Positions 11,914-23,109 of a DNA stretch of 64,000 nucleotides are shown here, one piece after another. The stretch's first letter is position 1. The number at the start of each line of letters is the position of its first letter. The stretch is from the NCBI GenBank assembly GCA_946122785.1, contig CAMGYJ010000006.1:52224066-52288065 (forward strand), in the 5' to 3' direction. The translations under genes and the position numbers were made by a program. The notes under the pieces were generated by a model. That model ran no database searches. It was not told the origin of the DNA and worked only from the letters and a program-made list of their open reading frames with translations. Source of the DNA: Linum tenue. Its lineage: Eukaryota; Streptophyta; Magnoliopsida; Malpighiales; Linaceae.

Positions 11914-12982
11914 TCATGCCATCCTCTCTACAAGATCGGCGATGTGGTCGAGCTGAGCAGTGACTCCCACATAATGTGCCTCGAGGCGATCTACTCTTTC
12001 CTCGAGGTAGGGTCCGGAGGTAGAGGGTCCAACCCCTGATGATGATGATGCAGCTGATGATGGTGGTGTTGTGGTGCGCCAACGGCGACCGGGAGCTCTG
12101 GTGGGTGTTTCTCTTGGGGAGGAACTCCTGTTGGGAGGGAGAGTCCCTCGATATAGCGAAATGGTACGAAGACTCGAAGAAACTTCATGGCTCTCAAGGT
12201 GTCCTCCCCAAATCCCGTGGAGCGCCCTTCCTTTTTGCAGCACTCGAGGTTGACATTGAAGTGTCGAGCCATGTGGGTGATGTAGGGGCCCAAAGATGTG
12301 ACGTAGCTTTGACTGCCACTAATAGCCCTGCTGAAAGAGGTTGATAGAACCGAGCCAAGGTGAAGTTGACTGTAGGGGTCCTCCATGGAGGTGAATGCTA
12401 GCAATGCTCTCACGGTGATCTTGTTCATGCACATGTAGCTTGGGTAGAGTGAATGAGCTAGGAGTGTTTTGATGACACGCCATTGTGGCTTGAACGCAGA
12501 TGCCGAAGTGCGGGATGGGACAAATCAGCTTCGGCGCATTTCTGGGAGGCAAAACTTCTTGAAAGTAAATTGCACATCGAAAACTTTGAGGGCATCTGCC
12601 TACCACGCTTCCTTTGACCTCTCAGAGACTCCCATTACTTCAGGAAGCTGGTGGAAAGACATTCTTCGAGCACACCTCCCTAGCGGAAACTAACAAAGCA
12701 AGTCGGTTGCCCCATTATGTCGGTCTCCTTCAGGATGCAACATGTGCTGAAGATCTCTACACACAGCTCCGCGTAGATGTCGTCTTCCAACTGGAGAAGC
12801 TGGCGCCATTGTGGGTGCACCACAGCCTCTCGCATGATATCTCCATAGTAAAGGCCATCAAACTGAGTGAAGTCAAGTTTCCAATGGACTCCAGTCTAAG
12901 ACTGTGTCCAAAACCTCTGTTCCTTTTCACCTTTCGGCCACCTTCTAAGCTCTATCAAGTACGGGTGGATCAGGTCAACCAT
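11914..12982 (-). pseudogene. Athila ORF-1-type gene of element B, frameshifted
   Basis: The ATG at 12982 lies directly after the acceptor TTGTAG|G. The first frame has a stop where A reads through (before TGVHWKLDFTQF, near 12895) and then contains VVHPQWRQLL. A later frame (12434-11991) carries MEDPYSQLHLGS and YITHMARHFNVNLE, which aligns with MRHPTEPIHLGS and IITRISHHFGVDVE of A. The last frame ends in a Ser-rich stretch and a heptad helix (LEERVDRLEAHY), with a stop at 11914. Expected length is about 355 aa. It belongs to the same Athila ORF-1 family as A, and at least two disruptions make it non-functional. Confidence 0.6.
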
Positions 12983-12983
12983 C

Positions 12984-13490
12984 CTACAACAACTTCCAAG
13001 ACATACGCCATACGTGGAAGTAACTGTTCATTTCACATCAAGTGGATAAAAGACTCCCCCCACACTCATGCTTCCACTATGGTTCTATGCATCGAAGGCT
13101 TTTCAGAAGACTAACTTTGGAACGAATAAGCTTAAATGCACACAAAGCTCACCGAGGCATGGTTCTAGGTGATTCACGTATTATCCACACAGAAAAACAA
13201 ACCCTAACCATGCCCCTATGGCTTCCAACCATTAATCAAAAGCAGTGATTCACACTCATTCACATTTTGCAATTGGTGGGAAATTTTAACATTCATCCAC
13301 AATTGTACCCAAATTTATGCCCACCAAGACTCAATTAAGTCCATGCAACATCAAACATCATTCAAACACCTTAATCGGCTAATCCCTCGCCCTAATTTCT
13401 ACATTCAAGCATTAATTCACAAAATTTCACCTCACTTCACACCCTAATCCGATTCTCCAACAATTGATAATTAAAAGGTTGAAAACAAAC
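12984..13490 (-). other. Predicted intron upstream of ORF-1, element B
   Basis: The donor at 13490/13491 (TCTCCAA|GTTTG) and acceptor at 12983/12984 (GTTGTAG|GATGG) match the positions and flanks of the predicted intron in A (6024-6454). Bodies differ in length (507 versus 431 nt). Confidence 0.45.
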
Positions 13491-13794
13491 TTGGAGACTC
13501 AAGTAGGGTCGAGGTGGAAGTGAGGAGGGGGCGAGGGAGACGAAAAAAATGGACTAAATGCTGGTCAGAGAGGGGTCACCGGAGCTTCGCCGTATGCTTG
13601 CCGGAAAAAAAAAAAATCAAGGGAGCCCAAATCACCCGAAAATTCAGGCGAAGGTGCGCCCAGATGAGGAGAGAGTGGGTCTACAATTTGTTTTAGGTTT
13701 GGAGGTCGGAGTTTGCCAAGATCTACAAAAATCGACGGAAAATCGCGATTTTTCGGCAAAAAGGGGCGATCGTGAAGTGATCTGAGTCGTTCGC

Positions 13795-14000
13795 GCCCCT
13801 TTTATAGGCAGAAACCTCAGTTCAAGGACGAATGTGTCAGTTCACAGTCACCAAGACCATGAACATAACTCTCAGACTGTGAACTGGGGTTAAACGATGA
13901 GTTTTGAAAACAGGGGGAGCACCCTCAGTTCATCGACGGAGGCACCACTTCACGGTCGCTAAGACCGTGAACTGGAAGCCAAAACCGTGAACTGAGTGAA
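13795..14000 (-). promoter_or_regulatory. Internal promoter-like region before ORF-1, element B
   Basis: The minus strand has TGCCTATAAAAGGGGCGC (13793-13810) downstream of TTCACGG / CCGTGAA repeats, including CTTCACGGTC / GACCGTGAAC near 13949-13975. Layout is as in element A. Confidence 0.5.
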
Positions 14001-14099
14001 AAACAGGGCCCTCCCAACAATTTTTTACTCGATCTACTCAATCGTGCCCTTAATCCGACACACCACATCCCAAACACGAAAACACAAAGGCACGGCTAA

Positions 14100-16957
14100 T
14101 CCTATTGGGCTTCAATTCACCCAAATTCAACTTCTTAAAAAGCTTGTAAGGCATCACATTAATGTTTGCTCCTAAGTTCGCGAAGGAGTTTTCTATATGA
14201 TGATTTCCGATGTAAAGAGGGATAGTGATACTTCCTGGATCTGTTTGCTTCTTAGGCAACTTGTTGAGGATAAAGGCGGAGCACAACTCGCCCAAGGTGG
14301 CATTGGTGAGGTCTTCATATTTCGAATTCTTGGCGAGAAGCCCCTTGAGGTATTTGGCGTACCTCGGCATATGCACCATGGCCTCCAAGAATGGAATGGT
14401 GATGCATAATTTTCTGAGCATGTCCATGAATCCTCCACACTCCGCCTCCAATCGGTCATTGTGCATCGTTGTGGGGAAAGGAAGCGGGGGCTTGTACTTA
14501 GCCACTTGTGGTGGCGTCGGCAATGTCTTCTTAGGGTCTTCTTCCCTTTCTCCCAATTCTTCGAGATCATTGGCCGATGCAGGGGTCTTCTCTTCTTCAT
14601 TCACTTTCTTAGGAACAACCTTCGGGGTAACCTTCCCGCTCCTCAAAATAATTGGATTGCACCCGACATTTTGATATTTGGGGTTAGCAATGGTTTGAGA
14701 GGGTAGGGCCCCCCTTGGCCTCTCGGTGAGAATCCCGACAATATTTCCAATTTGCACCTCCAAGTTTTGAAGGCTTGATTGATGGCTCCTTAATCCTGCC
14801 TCAACTGAGGTAAACTTTGTTGTTGCCACATCGATAAATTTCTCAATCTTCTCGAACTTTGGAGTGTTCATGATCACAAAGGTGGTCACAAGGTCTTCAA
14901 GTTTTGCAAACTTATTGGGTTGTTGGAACCCTTGACCTCCTTGAGCTTGAAACAGTTGTTGGAAGTTAGAGCCTTGGAATGGAGGCCTTTGTTTAATGAA
15001 TGTATAAGCCTTGGTTGATAATTCCCCGTTGGTCCTTGGAAACTGGGGGGGTCTTGGATTGGTCAAAGAAGATCAAGAGAAATTCGGATGATTTTGCCAC
15101 CCCGAATTGTAAGTATTTCTATAGGGGTTGTTCCTCCTAGCATTAGCAATGAAACTCACTTGCTCCTCGGTGGTGCTTGATTCCTTCATCATTTGACAAT
15201 CCAAAATCTCGTGGTTGGTACTTGAACACCAATCATACGCCATTATTGGCCTCTTCCCATGCTTCTTATCCTCTGGGAGTGTCTAAATGAAACGATCAAT
15301 GTTGGCTTCAAGCGGGGACTCACTCCTACACTTTGCACTCCCCTTTAGGGGTGTACATGGGCCGGGTGGTCCGGGTTTAGCCATTTTAATTACCCGAACA
15401 ATGCACTACGGTTTCGGAAATATGAAATCCAATCCAACCCAAAAAAATTAAAACCCTACGGTTTGTTTCTAATTGGGTTGGGTCGCGTTGACAATATTTT
15501 TAAGTAAAAACTCAACCCAATATAAAAAGTGTAATTATTCTACACCATAAAAATATTATATGACTAATTAAAATTTCAAACGAATAATACAAGGTGATAG
15601 ATATTAAAATGCACAAATTTTGTTTGAATATTAATAAAATGTGATTATCCTTCAACATTTGCCTAGTTTTTTTCACGATATTTATTGAAATAGGCTAAAA
15701 AGGTTATAAATGAACGCATCCACAATATCTTACTTTATTAAAATTGTAGCTATATTAAATCTATGTCTAAATTTTAAACCAAAGAATTTATTAGATTAGG
15801 GAGACCATGAGAGAAAAACATGGTGAAATATCTTAATTTTCTCATAAATATGCTTATATTTGACATAAATATTTTTTTGGATATGAATTCATATCAATAA
15901 TTGGAACACTGCTTGGGTCGGGTTCTACGGATTGAGTAATCCAAAATTCACACCCAATCAAAAAGAGACGGGTTGTGCAAAAAGAAAACCCTCAACCAAC
16001 CCAAAACCTTAGTTTTGGCGATAAATACGGGTGAGTTGGGTCGGATTGAACGGGTGTGTTTGTTCACCCCTACTCCCCTTGCAGTACTTCTCTCTCCACC
16101 TTTCGCCAAGCCCCAATCATACCCTTTACTTGCCATGTCTTCATGCAACTCGGTCACTTGGGGTGGAGTCATGTTCATCAATTTCCCTTGACATAAGGAG
16201 TAAATGAGGATCTTGTCATCTTGGTGGAGACCGTCATAAAAGGTCTCAATCCGGAATTGCTCCTCGAATCCATGATGTGAGCATTAGAGGAAGTAATCGA
16301 AGTATCTTTCCCAAGCATCCCTCAATGTCTCATCTTCCTCTTGCTCAAAATGGATGATCTTCTTGCGCCACTCTGCCGTCTTTGAAGGATAAACTTGTTG
16401 AGCATATCATCCCACGAAGTGATCGAGAGAGCCGTCCTATTTTTGAGGCACCTAGAGGCATTCCCCGCAAGAGAGTAGAGGAATAGCCTCAACTTCAAAG
16501 TATCCTCAGGAACGCCATTCATCCTCAAAATTTGCGCAAGCTCAATGAACTTCTGGACATACTCCCTTGGAGACTCATTGCTAATCCCATGAAATAGGGC
16601 ATTGTTTGGAATTATGGTGACAAGGTCGGGCTTGATCTCAAAATTTTTGGCAGCCACAAATGGATGTCGAATGGCGGGTTGAATATCGGTTGGCCTTAGA
16701 GCCATGTAATAGCCCATGGTCATCGGTTGCTCCTTCGCGGCCACTCCTTGAGCAGGTTGATTAGCCGACATCTAGGTTACACTTCCTTCCTCTTCGGAAT
16801 CAACCCCTTCCTCAACTACAACTTCCTCTTCTATCCTCCTTCTTGTCTCCGCTAGTTCCCTCTCACGAGCCAAGTCTCGGAGAGTGTGGTTGAGATCCTC
16901 GTCTAGTGGCACCAAAGAAGTCGGATTACTCAGGGCTAGACACCTCCATGCACACAC
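14100..16957 (-). pseudogene. gag-protease of element B, interrupted by a hAT element
   Basis: The frame opens near 16957 and has one stop just before 16771. The gag N-terminal core (FEIKPDLVTIIPNNALFHG, ITSWDDMLNKF) runs 16771-16390. The middle part (MTPPQVTELHEDMASKGYDW) is at about 16180-16100, followed by the inserted hAT-type element 15346-16072. Coding resumes from 15345 to 14100 with a gag C-terminal segment and a protease start DLGANINVMPYKLFKKL equivalent (near 14180-14120). The protease is cut short compared with A, ending in unrelated sequence near 14100. No RT or integrase is present. Confidence 0.75.
15346..16072. mobile_element. hAT-type non-autonomous transposon in gag of B
   Basis: 727 bp with termini TAGGGGTGTACA and TGTTCACCCCTA (inverted) and an exact 8-bp target duplication CTCCCCTT at 15338-15345 and 16073-16080. 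Sub-terminal sequences are rich in GGGCCGGG / GGGTCGG. No transposase is encoded. It disrupts the gag frame of B. Confidence 0.85.
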
Positions 16958-17062
16958 TCAAAAGAACCACAACACTTCTAGCACAAACAAGATTTACAAA
17001 CTCAAAATGAAAAGTAAAAGCTAGATTAACACGAAACAATCTTTTCAAAATAATGAACCGTT

Positions 17063-17083
17063 GGCTCCCCGTCAACGGCGCCT
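17063..17083 (-). other. Primer-binding site of element B (tRNA-Asp type)
   Basis: The minus strand reads AGGCGCCGTTGACGGGGAGC, six bases after the LTR end. It is a mutated version of the TGGCGCCGTTGCCGGGGA primer site common in Athila/Tat elements. Confidence 0.7.
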
Positions 17084-17089
17084 AAAACT

Positions 17090-17929
17090 TAACTCAACCT
17101 GAACGCACCCCGTAGAAACTCCAGATTAAGGCCCAAGTATAAACCTTAAATGGGTGCAGTACAAGGCAAGTATGTTTAAATATCGATCAGGGTCGGTTCA
17201 TGTACCCCTACTTCGATTGTTTGCAAAAGTAAATAGATTTGACACTAATTGACAAGGCTTCACCTGGGTGTTGCTCCCCCTAGCGTCTAGAGAGCAATTA
17301 TGACTTGTCGGATCGAATGGCCGTGTGTGGTGAAGGGGTTGTAAACCGTAGGGAAGTGTAACAAGTAGCCAAGTGCCACTCTCATAGTCTCTAGGTCGAG
17401 GAAAGGGGATACGGTCCAAGCCACCAACGTGACCCTCTCGACCTATTAACTAAGGATTGTTTAGACTTCACCCTCGAATCGGAGTTCGGACAGCCACCCA
17501 CAGCCAAACCCTAGGTGCTAATACGAAATAGGAGGTTTGCCCTGCATTAATCTAACTAGGAGACAATGAATTGCCTATGAAAACCCAACATTCAAGCCTC
17601 TTTCAAAGAAATGAAGGGGGTTTTCTCTCTACCTAGGTTAGAATGACAATTAGATTGATAGGCTTTCACACAACACAATCATTCATGAATAATACCTCCA
17701 TATTCACATTAAACATAACCACGCACAAATCATTCAACCCATACAAGCATTCACATAATTGTAGCTAGGGTTTACAAATACCCAAGTGAAAGAAGGGACT
17801 ACTCCATGCTAGGAGAAGGGAAAACACAAGTGAGAAGAAGGAAAACCATCAAAGAGATGCTATCCTTGCTCCTTGTGTTAAAAAGATCCTCCTTTGGGGG
17901 AGGAATTCCCAATTCTTTGCTTGAAGATG
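17090..17929 (-). repeat. 5' LTR of element B, R/U5 part
   Basis: Colinear with 1417-2290 of the LTR of A. It ends on the minus strand at TTGAGTTA before the PBS. It is interrupted at 17930-17934 (AAACC) by element C and continues at 36000. Confidence 0.75.
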
Positions 17930-17934
17930 AAACC

Positions 17935-18678
17935 TGATGAGAGTATCAACACCAAGGCGGGTTCAAGTCCAACTCTGGTGCGAGAGGGGCGTGGACCGAT
18001 CACTAGAAGTCAAGCCAAGGCATTCAGGGGTCGACTTCAAGCTTATTTGGCCCATAACTTCACCGAAATGGAGGCCGACTTGTTCGTGGGACGAGATGTG
18101 ATGATCATTGGTGTTGGGGCTGCTTCAGACCAAATACCCGGTCAAGAAGGCCATATACCCGGTCCAGTATTTTGCCCTGACCAGAAGACCCCCCCCGGTC
18201 GTGACAGCAAAATACCTTGTCGGGTATTTTTGCCCACGATAGGGTATTTTTGTCTTTGACAGCAAACGACTTATTTCCAGTTTCCTTCGCGGATTATGTG
18301 ACTTTTACTCCGAAAACCCGAGTTTCCTTGTTATTTTTGGCCCAAAAACTCAGTAGCCTATATAAGAGGCTGAACTAAGTCTTTTAGAGGGTAATCAACA
18401 ATTTTATTCAGAAATACAAACCCTAGAATTGGTTGTTCAAACACTAACTTCATTTCTTCTTCTTCTTTCTTGATCGTAGAATCGATTTAGCAAGAAGATC
18501 CCGACGTTTTCTGCTAGCAAATCACCCTAGCCGAATAGTCATTCGTATACCTGGCCCTCTTCCCGACTTGTGGATTTGGTTTGGGTTATTATCTGTTTTG
18601 TGATCGTTATGTTTCTAATCGTTCTTTGCTGCAATTCTAATTGTTTAAGTCCAGGAGTTGGAGCCTCGGCTTATATCA
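17935..18678 (+). repeat. 5' LTR of element C
   Basis: Starts TGATGAGAG and ends TTATATCA. A TATA box CTATATAAG lies at 18358-18366, preceded by repeats of ACCCGGTC and GGGTATTTT at about 18130-18250. The first ~235 bp are also coding sequence in the 3' copy, because the pol frame runs into the LTR. It differs from the 3' LTR at several percent of sites by eye. Confidence 0.85.
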
Positions 18679-18680
18679 GG

Positions 18681-18693
18681 TGGTATCAGAGCA
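18681..18693 (+). other. PBS of element C (initiator tRNA-Met)
   Basis: TGGTATCAGAGCA begins two bases after the LTR end. This is the standard initiator-Met primer site of chromoviruses. Confidence 0.85.
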
Positions 18694-19211
18694 CCGGTTC
18701 AACACAGTGACACACGTATCCTCCTTTCTTGTGCGGGAATCAGTCAGAGAAGGTTTCGTGCTCGTAACCGCCGGCAAGAGAGGTTACCTTTCAGTTTTTG
18801 TTTTTAGTTTCGTTCTTGATTGTAACGTGCATATGGAAAAAGCCATTAAAAAAACAAAAACAAAACAAAAAACAAAACGAAAATCAAAGTAAAGAAAAAG
18901 GCGGGAACTAGGTCATATCACGCAAGGAAGTCATTTCGTGTGTTGTTCTTGGTTGGTTTCTAATTTTGTTGCTTGAGGAGTGAGAAGTTCTTACCTAGGG
19001 TTTTAGAGTGCAAGTGGAAAGAGGCTTTGTGAGTTTATTTTCGGGTAAAAGCCAATTCGGTTGAGTGAAACACGAGTGGTAAGAAAACGAGTGATCTCAA
19101 TCGAGTGCAATCATGTGAAGGAGTGATTCCGTGAGGAATTTTTTTTTCGTACTATCAGTCTGAAACTTTAAGCATTGACGGATAATTTCTTGTTTCGAGT
19201 TTCTGAACTAA

Positions 19212-20336
19212 ATGGCAGGAGAAGGAGAAGTTAACAACAATCAGGAAGTTTAGAACTTGGAAGGCATTCCACAAACCACCATGGATGCTCTTGTGGGACG
19301 TCTTACTCGGATGATGCGCGACCAACAGGATCAGATCAACACTCGCCTCGATGAGATAGCCCGAGCTATTAATCTCCATCTCGAGGAAGAGGAGGAAGAC
19401 GACTATCGACCACCTCCACCCCCACCACCGGGAGGAAGGCGAGGTCGACCTCTGGGTCCCAACAATCTCAGATCCCTGAGAGGCAGAGGAGGTAGAGGTC
19501 GAGGAGGAAGACCCCCAGTTCATGCCCGTAGAGCTCTTGAACCACATGACTCCGAGGAGTACTACGAGGAGGAAGAGTATCCCCAACATAGGGATGATGA
19601 TATGAGGGGGATGAAGGTGAAGGTGCCATCATTTCAAGGGAGAAGTGATCCTGAAGCTTACCTCGACTGGGAGAGAAAGATGGAGTACCTGTTCGAGTGC
19701 CATGATTACTCCGAACGGAAGAAAGTAATCATTGCTTCTCTTGAGTTTTCTGACTATGTCATTGTTTGGTGGGACCAGCTGGGTGCTGAAGGAGATTGCA
19801 TGGGGAAGAGTCCATCATGACCTGACATCAAATGAAGGCATCCATGAGGAAGAGATTTGTGATTGTTCATCACCAAAAGGATCTACATCAAGCTCTTCGG
19901 GTGTTGAGACAGGGTGCAAAGAGAGTCTAGGATTATTTCAAGGAGATGGAGACATTGATAATTCGAGCTCGAGTCCATGAAGACTGAGAAGCAACCATGG
20001 CTCGATTTCTTAATGGCCTCAATCGGGAGATCAGGCAGGTAGTGGAGATTCACCATTACGTGGAAATTGAGGATATAGTGCAGATGGCTAGTAAGGTCGA
20101 GAATCAGCAGAAGGGAGGCTATGCAAGGAGGGTTGCCTCAGGAACGAGTGCCTCCTCGAGTGCAACTCGAGCCCCATTTGTGAAGAAGGAGGAGCCTTTG
20201 CCAGTACCCAAGCCGATCGCCACCAATGCTGGAGCGAAGGCAGCTACTAACACACGTTCGAGCTCTATTGTTTGTTACAGGTGCTAAGGTCGAGGTCATG
20301 TGGAGAATCAATGTCCGAACAAGCGAGTGATGATCT
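19212..20336 (+). pseudogene. gag of element C
   Basis: The likely start ATG at 19212 meets a stop after 13 codons (near 19251), and the frame then continues from 19257. Visible features are an N-terminal coiled helix, a Glu/Pro/Arg-rich stretch (residues ~45-100), the gag core KVKVPSFQGRSDPEAYLDWE (near 19620) and MARFLNGLNREIRQ (19997). A zinc knuckle CYRC-x-GRGHVENQC lies at 20272-20313, where one position is a TAA stop. There is a frameshift near 19790. Confidence 0.75.
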
Positions 20337-20779
20337 TAATGGAGAATGGTGAGTATGCCTTCGAGCTTGAAGATGGAGAGGTCGTGACTGAAGACGAGGA
20401 AGAAGAAGCTGAGGAGCGTCAGGTGAAAGGCAACTACGCCTACGTAGCTCGGCGACTTCTGAACGTGCAACAAAGGGAAGAGATTGAGAAATGGGAAAAC
20501 ATGTTCCATATTCGTTGCTTGTTCAATGGGAAGCTGTGCTCGATGGTAATATATGGAGGGAGCTGCACCAACGTTGTTAGCTCACACATGGTGTCAAAGC
20601 AAGGATTGAAGACCATCAAGCATCCGCGACCCTACACTTTGCAGTGGCTGAACGAGGATAGAGAAATTAAGGTGACACGTCAAGTGCTATTGAGCTTCGA
20701 AATTGGGAGGTACAAGGATGAGGTGCTCTGTGACGTGGTACCTAAGCAGGTTGCCCACATCCTATTGGGACGTCCTTAG
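20300..20779 (+). pseudogene. Protease region of element C
   Basis: The frame of 159 codons contains IRCLFNGKLCSMVIYGGSCTN, where the expected catalytic D-[ST]-G is replaced by YGGS, so the retropepsin active site appears lost. DVVPKQVAHILLGRP, the typical end of this domain, is followed by a stop. Linker coding with stops at about 20945 and 21096 leads to RT. Confidence 0.65.
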
Positions 20780-21172
20780 CAATTCGATCGAGCTGCCCAA
20801 CACGATGGCAGGACCAACAAGTACACCTTGTCCTGCAAGGGGCGAGCACATACTCTAGTGCCAATGACGCCCAAAGAGGTTTATGAAGACCAAGTGAAGC
20901 TGCAACAACTCTGTGAGAAAGAGAGGGAGCAAAAACTCGAGTTGTGAGAAAATAAGAGAGAAAATTCGAGTGACCCCACCCTAGTGAGCAAGCCACGAGA
21001 GAAAAACAGAAATTTCAATGTCGAAAAGAAAATAAAGACGATTGAAGCTCCGGTGAGAAGAGAGAACTTCTTTGCGAGTGGAGGTGAGATTAAGTAAGCT
21101 TTGAACACCCAGGAGCCGATGATCATTCTCCTTTACAAGGAGACACTTTTTAGCTCTAAAGACCTGTAGGCT

Positions 21173-22159
21173 TTGCCTAGCGGTGTCCAGCTTGTTTTCC
21201 AGGAATTCGAGGATGTCTTCCCTGAGGAAGCTCCTAAGGGGCTACCGCCCATCATAGGAATCAAGCACCAAATCGATTTCGTTCCTGGTGCTTCAATTCC
21301 GAACAAACCATCGTATCGAACCAATCCAGAGAAAACCAAAGAGCTTCAACGGCATATGGACGAGCTGATGGAGAAGGGCCATGTTCGAGACATGATGAGT
21401 CCTTGTGATGTTCCCGTCATACTCGTACCTAAGAAGGATAAGACTTGGCGTATGTGTGTTGATTGCCGATCCATCAACAACATCACGGTAAAGTATCGAC
21501 ATTCTATTCCTAGATTGGATGATATGCTAGACGAATTGCATGGTTCTAGTGTGTTTTCTAAGATAGATCTTAAATCTGGAAACCATCAAATTCGTATGAA
21601 AGAAGGTGATGAATGGAAAACTGCCTTTAAAAAAAAGCATGGTTTATATGAGTGGTTAGTTATGCCTTTCGGTTTAACTACTGCGCCTAGCACGTTTATG
21701 AGACTAATGAACCATGTTCTGCGAGCTTTTATTGGCAAATTCGTGGTGGTCTATTTTGATGATATTCTTATTTACTTTAAGAACTTAGATGACAACGTGA
21801 ATCACCTTAGCGATGTTTTAGAAACTCTTCGAAAGGAACAGTTGTATGGTAATCTCAAGAAATGCATGTTTTGCACTGATAGACTTGTGTTTCGGGGGTT
21901 TGTGGTGAGTTCGAAGGGGATTGAGGTGGATGAGGAAAATATTGAGGCAATAAATGCGTGGCCCACCCCAACTAATGCGAATGAGGTTCGAAGTTTTCAT
22001 GGTCTTGCAAGGTTTTATCAAAGGTTTGTAAAGGATTTCAGCACCATTGCTGCTCCTTTAACCGCAACAATTAAAAAGAACATGACCTTTCAATTGGGTG
22101 AAGCTCAACAGAAAGCGTTTGAGCTTGTGAAATATAAACTAACCAATCGCTTTCTTTAG
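21173..22159 (+). pseudogene. Reverse transcriptase of element C
   Basis: 328 codons with the gypsy RT motifs in order: VPVILVPKKDKTWRMCVDCR, YRHSIPRLDDMLDELHG, VFSKIDLKSGNHQIR, EWLVMPFGLTTAPSTF and the catalytic VVVYFDDILIYF (near 21750). Then come the connection region and the RNase H entry, where the frame ends after YKLTN. Compared with relatives, the segment with the first RNase H catalytic Asp is deleted at about 22145. This RT frame is the longest intact piece of element C. Confidence 0.85.
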
Positions 22160-22420
22160 CGAAAAGTTGAGTGGGGCTGCCTTGAACTATCCCACATATG
22201 AGAAAGAGCTCTATGCTCTTGTGCTAGCTCTAGAAACGTGGCAGCACTATCTCTGTCCCAAGGAGTTCGTTATCCACACCAATCATGAATCCTTGAAGTA
22301 CTTGAAAGCACAACATAAGCTGAACCGACGACATGCGTGGTGGGTGGAGTTCATCGAATCCTTCCCCTATATGATCTTCTACAAGCAAGGTAAGGAGAAT
22401 GTGGTTGTCGATTCCCTTTC
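22160..22420 (+). pseudogene. RNase H of element C, N-terminus deleted
   Basis: Continues in another frame with [30 protein letters not shown] and DSLSRR (near 22410). The N-terminal strand carrying the first acidic catalytic residue is missing between 22140 and 22155. Confidence 0.75.
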
Positions 22421-23096
22421 TCGCAGGTATGCTTTTATTTCTTCTCTTGAAGCTCGATTCATTGGGTTTGAGCATATCAAAGAGTTGTATGTCAATGATC
22501 CTGATTTTGGTGAGATCTATACGGCTTGTGAGAAGCATGGTGAGGGAAAATATTACCGAGAGGATGATTATTTGTTTCGTGCTAACCGACTTTGTGTGCC
22601 TCATGCGTCAATTCGTGAGCTACTGGTTAGAGAGGCTCATGGTGGAGGCCTCATGGCTCATTTTGGGGTATCCAAGACTTTGGATTGCCTCCAGGAACAC
22701 TTCTACTGGCCTCACATGAGAAGTGACGTGGAGAAGGTGTGTGCCCGGTGTCTTAAGTGCTGCCAAGCCAAGTCAAGAGTTCAGCCAAACGGGTTATAAA
22801 CTCCTATCCCTATTCCTACTGCTCCTTGGATTGATATTTCTATGGATTTCGTCCTTGGATTGCCTAAGACTAGGAATGGTAGAGATTCAGTGTTTGTTGT
22901 GGTTGACCGGTTTTCAAAGATTGCACACTTTATCCCATGTCACAAAACTGATGATGCATCCAATGTAGCTGAGTTGTTCTTTCGGGAAATTGTTAGGTTG
23001 CATGGTATGCCTCGTACTATAGTCTCTGATGGTGATTTCAAGTTCTTGAGTTACTTCTGCAACGTACTAAGTTGTTGTTTTCTACTACTTTCCACC
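22421..23096 (+). pseudogene. Integrase of element C, 5' part
   Basis: The zinc-binding region ends [13 protein letters not shown] (near 22745). A stop follows at 22797-22799. The catalytic core starts [17 protein letters not shown] (first Asp, near 22840) and contains [10 protein letters not shown] (second Asp, near 23025). The frame is cut at 23092-23096 by the insertion of element D and resumes at 34647. Confidence 0.8.
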
Positions 23097-23109
23097 TGAT
23101 AACGATGTA

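Noticed and set aside
18681..18693. tRNA-like sequence TGGTATCAGAGC (also minus strand at 31914)
   Set aside because: Position directly after LTR ends identifies it as primer-binding sites, not tRNA genes.
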